Origin: Halomonas sp. DQ26W
Lineage (GTDB): Bacteria; Pseudomonadota; Gammaproteobacteria; Pseudomonadales; Halomonadaceae
Direction of reading: 5' to 3'
Assembly (NCBI RefSeq): GCF_003339685.1
Contig: NZ_QPKI01000010.1
Location: 50,158-114,157, forward strand
DNA length: 64,000 bases
The position numbers were made by a program, and so were the translations under genes. The notes beneath the pieces are model-generated. The model saw only the letters and a program-made list of their open reading frames with translations, did no database searches and was not told the DNA's origin. Below, in pieces: positions 58,881 through 64,000 of the stretch. Position 1 is the stretch's first letter, and every line of letters starts with the position of its first letter.

Positions 58881-59077
58881 TGACAGACAGCATCCATATC
58901 TGAGTAGAAGAGTAGGGACGATACTTTGTCTCGAGGCGCGGGAAAAGCTAGCAGGATAAGTTTTTCATGACGAGCTTGTTGCATTCCGTTACATTAAAAT
59001 TTTGAACCCAAGCTCCTCACCCTCGTCTTAGTTCCACGTACAGCAACACACCCACGCAATACGTTTGGAGGTATTTC

Positions 59078-59473
59078 ATGCAACGGATGACTGCACTCTT
59101 CTCGGCCGCCCTGCTCACAGTCGGTCTCATGGCCGTTCAGGCACACGCCCAGGATGCAACGCAAGATCCGACTGCCGACCCGCAGCAGCCGCAGGCAATC
59201 GCTCCGGCGCAAGATTTTTCGGACGACCAACTGCAGCAGTTTGCCGATGCGTCTCAGGACATCGCGGTGATTTCCCAGGAGTATACCGAGCGTTTGCATG
59301 CCGCTGAGGATGAGCAGACTCAGCAGGAAGTGCGAATGGAAGCCAACGACATGATGGTGGAGGTTGTTGAGGATAGCGGTCTCGACGTAGATACCTTCAA
59401 CGCTATCGGGCACGCCATCCAGCAGGATCCCGAGCTGATGCAGCGTGTGCAGCAGATGGCCGAGCAAACCTGA
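59078..59473 (+). CDS. Secreted DUF4168 protein
   Basis: This 131-residue protein has a signal peptide ending AHAQDA (about residue 25), then a Gln/Pro-rich linker and a helical DUF4168 domain. FSDDQLQQFADASQDIAVIS and the C-terminal FNAIGHAIQQDPELMQRVQ match this family of periplasmic proteins of unknown role. The sequence is markedly acidic. TTTGGAGGTATTTC before the ATG is the ribosome binding site. It is a single-gene unit with its own terminator. Confidence 0.85.
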   Translation: MQRMTALFSAALLTVGLMAVQAHAQDATQDPTADPQQPQAIAPAQDFSDDQLQQFADASQDIAVISQEYTERLHAAEDEQTQQEVRMEANDMMVEVVEDSGLDVDTFNAIGHAIQQDPELMQRVQQMAEQT

Positions 59474-59501
59474 TGTGACGGCGCAATGCCAGCATGTCAT
59501 C

Positions 59502-59533
59502 GAAAGGCCACCCTTGGGTGGCCTTTCTGCTGT
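59502..59533 (+). terminator. Terminator after the DUF4168 gene
   Basis: AAAGGCCACCC pairs with GGGTGGCCTTT around TT, followed by CTGCTGTT. The stem is strong, the T-run modest. Confidence 0.75.
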
Positions 59534-59622
59534 TGAGTGAATCGTCTCTTGGTGCTTTACAGCCTGGAGAGAGCCTTACACACTGACTGCCAACCAATCT
59601 TGCGCTGACAGCGGGGTGACGC

Positions 59623-61536
59623 ATGGAAGTGGAACTGCTGGAAATTCGCCAGCACATGAGTCGCTTTTCTCCTTTCGAGGGTCTCTCCGACGACCTGCTC
59701 GACGCATTGGCCGGACAGGTAGAGGTGGCTTACTTCAAGGCGGGCAGCGATATCCTGGTGCTCGATCAGGGGCTGCATGAGCTGTGCTATATCCGCAGCG
59801 GTGCCGTGGAGGTCTATCGTCGCAACGGCGATCTCTACAATCGCCTGGGCGAAGGAGACATATTCGGCCACTTCAGTCTGCTACGGAATCATCGGGTGCG
59901 TTTCCCGGCGCGGGCGCTGGAAGACACCCTGGTCTATTTTATCCCCGAGCCGTTGTTTCATCAGCTCTGTGAGTTCGACGAGCATTTCGCCGACTTCGTG
60001 GAGCTGGGCCGGCCACGTATGGAGGCCGCGGTGGAACAGCACAAGCAAGCCAACGACATGATGATCACTCGGGTGCGCAAGCTGCTGACGCGCTATCCCG
60101 TCATGATCGAGGCCACCACGACAGTTCAGGAGGCGGCGCGCCTGATAGGAGACGCCCAGGCGTCGGCCGCGTTGGTACTGGATGCACCGGATGACAATCC
60201 ACGCTGCACCTTCACCGATAGCGAAGACCGCCCCTGGAAGGTCCGTGGCATCTTGACCGACAGTGACTTTCGCACCCGGGTCGTGGCCGAGGGGCTTTCG
60301 CCTGGCACCCCGGTCGGTGAGCTGCTCGGGGAGGGTCTGATCACCATTCAGTCTGACGAATCGGTGCATGAGGCCATGTTGTGCATGCTGCGCAACAACA
60401 TCCATCATCTCCCGGTTCTGCATCGCCGACGCCCGGTGGGTATCGTGCATCTCTCGGATATCATCCGCTACGAAACCCATAGCAGCCTCTACCTGGTTAG
60501 CAATATCTTCAACCAGTCCAGCGCCGTGGGATTGGCCAAGCTGGCCCCCGATGTGCGCGCTGCCTTCGTTCGCATGGTGGAAGAGGGCGCCAACTCACAG
60601 ATGGTGGGTAGTGCCCTGTCGACCATCGGCCGCAGCTTCACCCGTCGCTTGCTGGAGCTGGCCGAAGAGGAGCTGGGTCCGCCACCGGTTCCCTACTGCT
60701 TCATGGTCAACGGCTCCATGGCGCGCAACGAGCAGTCGCTCGTCACCGACCAGGACCACGCCCTGGTCCTCTCCGACAATTTCGATGCCAAACGCCACGA
60801 TGCCTACTTCCTGGCCTTGGCAAAGCGTGTCAGCGATGGCCTCGATGCCTGCGGCTACCCGTATTGCAAGGGGGAAGTGATGGCAACCAACGGCAAGTGG
60901 CGCCAGCCCCTCTCGGTGTGGAAACGCTACTTCAGCGACTGGATCGACGATCCCACCCCGGAGCGACTGCTACACAGTTCGATCTTCTTCGACCTGGACA
61001 GCAGCTACGGCGAAGAGGCGTATGTCGAACAGCTACAGGACCTGGTGGCGCAGAAGGCGCCGAAGAGCCCCTTGTTCCTGGCGGCCCTGGCTCGCAATGC
61101 CTTGAACCGCACACCTCCGCTGGGTTTTTTTCGGACCTTCGTGATGGAAAAGGATGGCAAGCACAACAATTCCATTAACCTCAAGCGACGCGGTACGGCA
61201 CCCATGGTCGACCTGGTCCGAGTGCATGCGCTGGCCTGCGGCTCTCAAGCGCAGAACAGCTTCGAGCGACTCGACGCTATCGGCAATACCCAGCTGTTGG
61301 CACCGGGAGCCGGCGAGAAGCTGCGTTATGCGCTGGAACTGATTGCCATGGCACGAATACGCCACCAGGTCATTGATATCCAGAATGACCAAGTCCCGGA
61401 CAACAACATCGAGCCGGAGAACGTCGAGGATAGCGAGCGCCATAACCTGAAGGACGCTTTTCAGGTCCTGAGTAACGCACAAAAATTTCTCAAGTATCGT
61501 TATCCGTTGCCGGTGCGCATCGGCCGGGCTCGCTAG
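59623..61536 (+). CDS. Cyclic-nucleotide-binding / CBS / DUF294 nucleotidyltransferase-like signalling protein
   Basis: This 637-residue cytoplasmic protein has an N-terminal cNMP-binding-like domain (about residues 15-135, with GAVEVYRRNGDLYNRLGEGD), a CBS pair (about 150-285, MIEATTTVQEAARLI and LLGEGLITIQSDESVHEAML in part) and a DUF294 putative nucleotidyltransferase domain. The NTase-like motif is GSMARNEQSLVTDQDHAL (G-S plus D-x-D), comparable to the GlnD uridylyltransferase head. A DUF294 C-terminal helical domain closes the protein. Activity and target are unknown. The exonuclease gene starts four bases after its stop, so the two form an operon. Confidence 0.9.
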   Translation: MEVELLEIRQHMSRFSPFEGLSDDLLDALAGQVEVAYFKAGSDILVLDQGLHELCYIRSGAVEVYRRNGDLYNRLGEGDIFGHFSLLRNHRVRFPARALEDTLVYFIPEPLFHQLCEFDEHFADFVELGRPRMEAAVEQHKQANDMMITRVRKLLTRYPVMIEATTTVQEAARLIGDAQASAALVLDAPDDNPRCTFTDSEDRPWKVRGILTDSDFRTRVVAEGLSPGTPVGELLGEGLITIQSDESVHEAMLCMLRNNIHHLPVLHRRRPVGIVHLSDIIRYETHSSLYLVSNIFNQSSAVGLAKLAPDVRAAFVRMVEEGANSQMVGSALSTIGRSFTRRLLELAEEELGPPPVPYCFMVNGSMARNEQSLVTDQDHALVLSDNFDAKRHDAYFLALAKRVSDGLDACGYPYCKGEVMATNGKWRQPLSVWKRYFSDWIDDPTPERLLHSSIFFDLDSSYGEEAYVEQLQDLVAQKAPKSPLFLAALARNALNRTPPLGFFRTFVMEKDGKHNNSINLKRRGTAPMVDLVRVHALACGSQAQNSFERLDAIGNTQLLAPGAGEKLRYALELIAMARIRHQVIDIQNDQVPDNNIEPENVEDSERHNLKDAFQVLSNAQKFLKYRYPLPVRIGRAR

Positions 61537-61539
61537 GCT

Positions 61540-62265
61540 ATGCTCTCACATCACCTGTCTCCAACGCGTGCTCTGCCCAGTTGGCCGGCGTATCTTGCCG
61601 CGCGAGCTGGCGAAGTCTCGCCGCCAGAACTGGTCAGCTACTTTGCCGCCGGCTGCCCGGCCCCCGACACCCCCATCGGCGAGGTATCGTTGGTGGCGCT
61701 TGACCTGGAAACCACCGGGCTCGATGCGCGTCGTCACGATATTGTCAGCATCGGCCTGGTGCCTTTCACCCTCGGTCGCATTCGCTGGGCTGAACGTCGC
61801 TATTGGGTGGTGCGTCCAATCCGGCCCCTGTCCAGTGAATCGATCACCTTCCATCGCATCACTCATTCGGAAATCGCCGAGGCGCCAGATCTGTCGACGG
61901 TGTTACCCGAACTGCTCGAGGTCATGGCTGGCCGTCTCGCCGTGGTGCACTTTCGTCATATCGAGCGGCCCTTCCTGGATGAGGCGGCTAGATCACATCT
62001 GAGAGAGGGGCTCCGATTTCCGGTCATCGATACCATGTCCCTGGAGGCACGGCGGTACCGGCTCTCGCTGTGGGCGCGCTTCAGGCGCTGGATGCGCCGG
62101 CCACCGGTATCGATACGGCTGAGCGATAGCCGGGCCCGCTATGGTCTGCCGGCGTATCAGGGGCATCATGCGCTACTCGATGCCCTGGCCACTGCCGAAC
62201 TGCTTCAGGCCCAGATTGCCACCCACTATCGATCCCAGGTGACGATTGGTGAGTTATGGAGTTAG
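61540..62265 (+). CDS. DnaQ-like 3'-5' exonuclease (DEDDh)
   Basis: This 241-residue protein has an exonuclease fold with Exo I ALDLETTGLDARRHD, Exo II-like VVHFRHIERPFLDEAA and Exo III HHALLDALATAEL, giving the DEDDh set of acidic residues plus His. Similar proteins are annotated as DNA polymerase III epsilon-like exonucleases. Here it is separate from polymerase genes and coupled to the cNMP/CBS/DUF294 protein. That pairing is common in proteobacteria, often near acetate metabolism genes, which are not in this window. Whether the substrate is DNA, RNA or a small nucleotide cannot be told. Confidence 0.9.
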   Translation: MLSHHLSPTRALPSWPAYLAARAGEVSPPELVSYFAAGCPAPDTPIGEVSLVALDLETTGLDARRHDIVSIGLVPFTLGRIRWAERRYWVVRPIRPLSSESITFHRITHSEIAEAPDLSTVLPELLEVMAGRLAVVHFRHIERPFLDEAARSHLREGLRFPVIDTMSLEARRYRLSLWARFRRWMRRPPVSIRLSDSRARYGLPAYQGHHALLDALATAELLQAQIATHYRSQVTIGELWS

Positions 62266-62285
62266 TCGTTACGGGGCTGGATGGC

Positions 62286-63896
62286 TCAAAGCCAGAGGTC
62301 GGCAAATGTCTTTCCGTCCACTGGCCTGCCGTAGTAGAAACCCTGTACACCGGTGCAGCCTAGCGCCCGCAGTGCCTCGGCTTGTTCCACTTCCTCGACG
62401 CCTTCAGCCACGGTGTGCATCCCCAGTGTTTCTGCCATGGCGATGATGGTGGCAACGATGGCGTGATCGTGACTGCTCTTGAGCATGTCCTGTACGAAGG
62501 ACATGTCGATCTTCAGTGTATCGGCGGCAAAGCGCTTGAGATAGGTCAGTGAAGAATAGCCGGTGCCGAAGTCGTCGATCGCCAGGCCGAAGCCGGCATC
62601 ATGCAGGGCGCGGGTGATGCGCACGGTCTGTTCAGGATTGCGCATCAGCCCGCTTTCGGTAAGCTCGAGGCCGAGCCGTCCCGGTGCCACCCGAGTTGCG
62701 AGGCGCTGTACATGTTCCGCCAGGCGCGGATCATCCATCTGTTGAGCCGAGACGTTGACGCACAACCGCCCATTAAAAGGCTTGTCCTGAGCATCCCAGG
62801 TATGCAACTGGTTGCACGCTTCATCCAGTACCCAGTCGCCCAGTTGCCGGATCAGCCCCTGCTCCTCGGCCAGGGGAATGAAGGTTCCGGGGCTGACATG
62901 GCCGAGAACCTCGTCATGCCAGCGGCAGAGCGCTTCTGCACCACTCAACTTGCCGCTCTTGAGGCAGAACTGGGGCTGGTAGTGCAGTGCCAGGCCACCC
63001 TGGTTCAGTGTCTCGATGAAGCGCAGTTGCAGGAATTCTTTCTGGTGCAGTTCATCGGCCATGTTGGTATTGAAAAAGCGCGTTCGGCTGTCGTCTCGCT
63101 TGGCATGATTGAGCGCGATGCTGGCGTGCTGGAACAGTGATTGAGCGTTATCGGCATCCCGTGGGAAGAGTGCCGCGCCGACACTGGCCGAAATCGAGAA
63201 GCTTCGATCGGCGATCTGGATCGGCGGCGAGAGGCTATTGCGGTAACGCTCGATCGCATAAGCCATGGCAACCGGGCGAGTATTGGTCAACAGCACCATG
63301 AACTCGTCGCCTCCCAGGCGAGCGACGAACTCCCCGGGCTTGGCCTGGGCTCTGAACCGGCCGGCGATATCAGCAAGTAGCAGGTCTCCTCGCTCATGAC
63401 CCTGGGTATCGTTGATGTGCCGAAAGCGATGGAGGTCGAGATACAGAAGCCCCAGGCTCTTGCCCTGAAGTTGGGTCTGGTCGCAAGCCTCCTGAAGCCG
63501 CTCCATGAAGTGCCGACGGTTCGGCAGCCCCGTTATGCTGTCCCAATAGATCAGTTGCTCGATGTGCTGGTCGTTGCTGCGGCGGGTCTCCTCCGCCAAC
63601 TGGCGGGCCATTTCGGCGCCAGCCTGGGTGGCGGCGATGCGCAGCACTTCCGGCCCATAGGCGGGAAGAGATAACGGGCGATTGCACAACAGTGCCATCA
63701 GGCCTAGCAATACCCCATTCGGTGTTCGCAGGGGGACGCCGATGTAGCTTTGCGCACCGAGTTCCCGAAGCAGTGCTTTATCGGGGAAGCGTTCCTGGAG
63801 GCTATTGGGGAACTGGCAGATTTCGTTGTTCAAGACGTGTTCGCAAGGGGAACTGGCCAGTTCATAGGTTGTGGCAGGTTGCGTATTCCGGGTCAT
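62286..63896 (-). CDS. GAF(truncated)-GGDEF-EAL cyclic-di-GMP signalling protein, 5' end cut by an insertion
   Basis: The frame contains a GGDEF domain with an intact ARLGGDEFMVLL active site and an EAL domain with intact GAEALCRWHDE, so both synthesis and breakdown of c-di-GMP are possible. Before them is only the second half of a GAF domain (CEHVLNNEICQFPN, IGVPLRTPNGVLLGL). The sequence before about codon 6 comes from the insertion element end, and the only in-frame starts (63896, 63965) lie inside it. The original N-terminus is lost. The remaining 536 codons are undamaged and might be expressed from the element. It converges with the exonuclease gene, 20 bases apart. Confidence 0.85.
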   Translation of the reverse strand: MTRNTQPATTYELASSPCEHVLNNEICQFPNSLQERFPDKALLRELGAQSYIGVPLRTPNGVLLGLMALLCNRPLSLPAYGPEVLRIAATQAGAEMARQLAEETRRSNDQHIEQLIYWDSITGLPNRRHFMERLQEACDQTQLQGKSLGLLYLDLHRFRHINDTQGHERGDLLLADIAGRFRAQAKPGEFVARLGGDEFMVLLTNTRPVAMAYAIERYRNSLSPPIQIADRSFSISASVGAALFPRDADNAQSLFQHASIALNHAKRDDSRTRFFNTNMADELHQKEFLQLRFIETLNQGGLALHYQPQFCLKSGKLSGAEALCRWHDEVLGHVSPGTFIPLAEEQGLIRQLGDWVLDEACNQLHTWDAQDKPFNGRLCVNVSAQQMDDPRLAEHVQRLATRVAPGRLGLELTESGLMRNPEQTVRITRALHDAGFGLAIDDFGTGYSSLTYLKRFAADTLKIDMSFVQDMLKSSHDHAIVATIIAMAETLGMHTVAEGVEEVEQAEALRALGCTGVQGFYYGRPVDGKTFADLWL

Positions 63897-64000
63897 CGTG
63901 ACCGACCGTTCCGTTCTATCGTGACCGCCTGTTCCGGGCCATCGTGACCGCCCATTCCGTTTCATCGTGACCGATTTCGGCGTCTTCCCCGGAATCCACG
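63880..64000 (+). mobile_element. Terminal region of an IS21-like insertion sequence (continues beyond window)
   Basis: The block from TGCG at 63880 onward begins with TG and carries closely spaced copies of ATCGTGACCG. Multiple internal terminal repeats of this kind are characteristic of IS21-family ends. It interrupts the GAF part of the c-di-GMP gene. The istA/istB genes would lie to the right, outside the window. Family assignment is from memory of such repeats and needs a search. Confidence 0.6.
63885..63976 (+). repeat. Four tandem 23-base repeats at the element end
   Basis: ATCGTGACCG occurs at 63895, 63918, 63941 and 63964, spaced exactly 23 bases. Each is preceded by TTCCG at a fixed distance (63886, 63909, 63932, 63955). 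The remaining bases of each unit vary, as in protein-binding repeats of transposon ends. Confidence 0.85.

Overview
The window is a stretch of core chromosome from a moderately halophilic gammaproteobacterium, most likely Halomonas or a close relative in the Halomonadaceae. The evidence is gene order and protein character: the rnr-rlmB-rpsF-rpsR-rplI-dnaB run, the lptD-surA-pdxA-rsmA-apaG-apaH run and the rpsU-dnaG-rpoD run are classic gammaproteobacterial blocks. Two complete multisubunit Mrp-type cation/proton antiporters, a polyhydroxyalkanoate regulator, acidic proteins and high G+C content fit a halophile. I see no rRNA or tRNA gene, no CRISPR array and no prophage. The assignment is by recognition only; no database search was run.

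Layout. 1-6393: RNase R (5' end cut by the window edge), rlmB, the rpsF-rpsR-DUF2232-rplI ribosomal operon and dnaB. 6394-8277: two small proteins and ferrochelatase. 8299-20582: a group 2 Mrp operon (fused AB subunit, minus strand) and a group 1 Mrp operon (seven separate genes, plus strand), head to head around a 500-base divergent region. 20697-28767: lytic transglycosylase, envelope proteins, rsmE, phaR, purD, a thioesterase overlapping prkB, hinT and coq7. 28796-38752: OsmC-like protein, murU-amgK, lptD, an unusually short surA, pdxA, rsmA, apaG, apaH, cca. 38795-46219: folK-folB, plsY, tsaD, then rpsU-dnaG-rpoD. 46342-49551: a membrane protein and a LysR regulator divergent from L-serine dehydratase. 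49824-54642: a LivGF-receptor-LivHM ABC importer. 54772-57208: a broken LysR gene beside the glutathione-dependent formaldehyde detoxification pair frmA-fghA. 57233-62265: mtgA, an EamA exporter, a DUF4168 protein, a cNMP/CBS/DUF294 nucleotidyltransferase and a DnaQ-like exonuclease. 62286-64000: a GGDEF-EAL protein whose GAF domain is cut by the end of an IS21-like element running off the window.

How the parts work together. Most genes serve translation, replication initiation, envelope biogenesis and cofactor synthesis. The accessory character lies in ion homeostasis (two Mrp systems), amino-acid uptake and catabolism (Liv importer, serine dehydratase), C1 detoxification and cyclic-di-GMP signalling.

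The observations most worth following are the SurA that keeps its chaperone ends but has no parvulin domain, the paired Mrp operons, a dispersed repeat with a covarying hairpin (29303-29375 and 40480-40560), identical promoter boxes at rpsF and rpsU, palindromic operators at 49711-49724 and 41691-41715, and the IS21-like insertion at the right edge.
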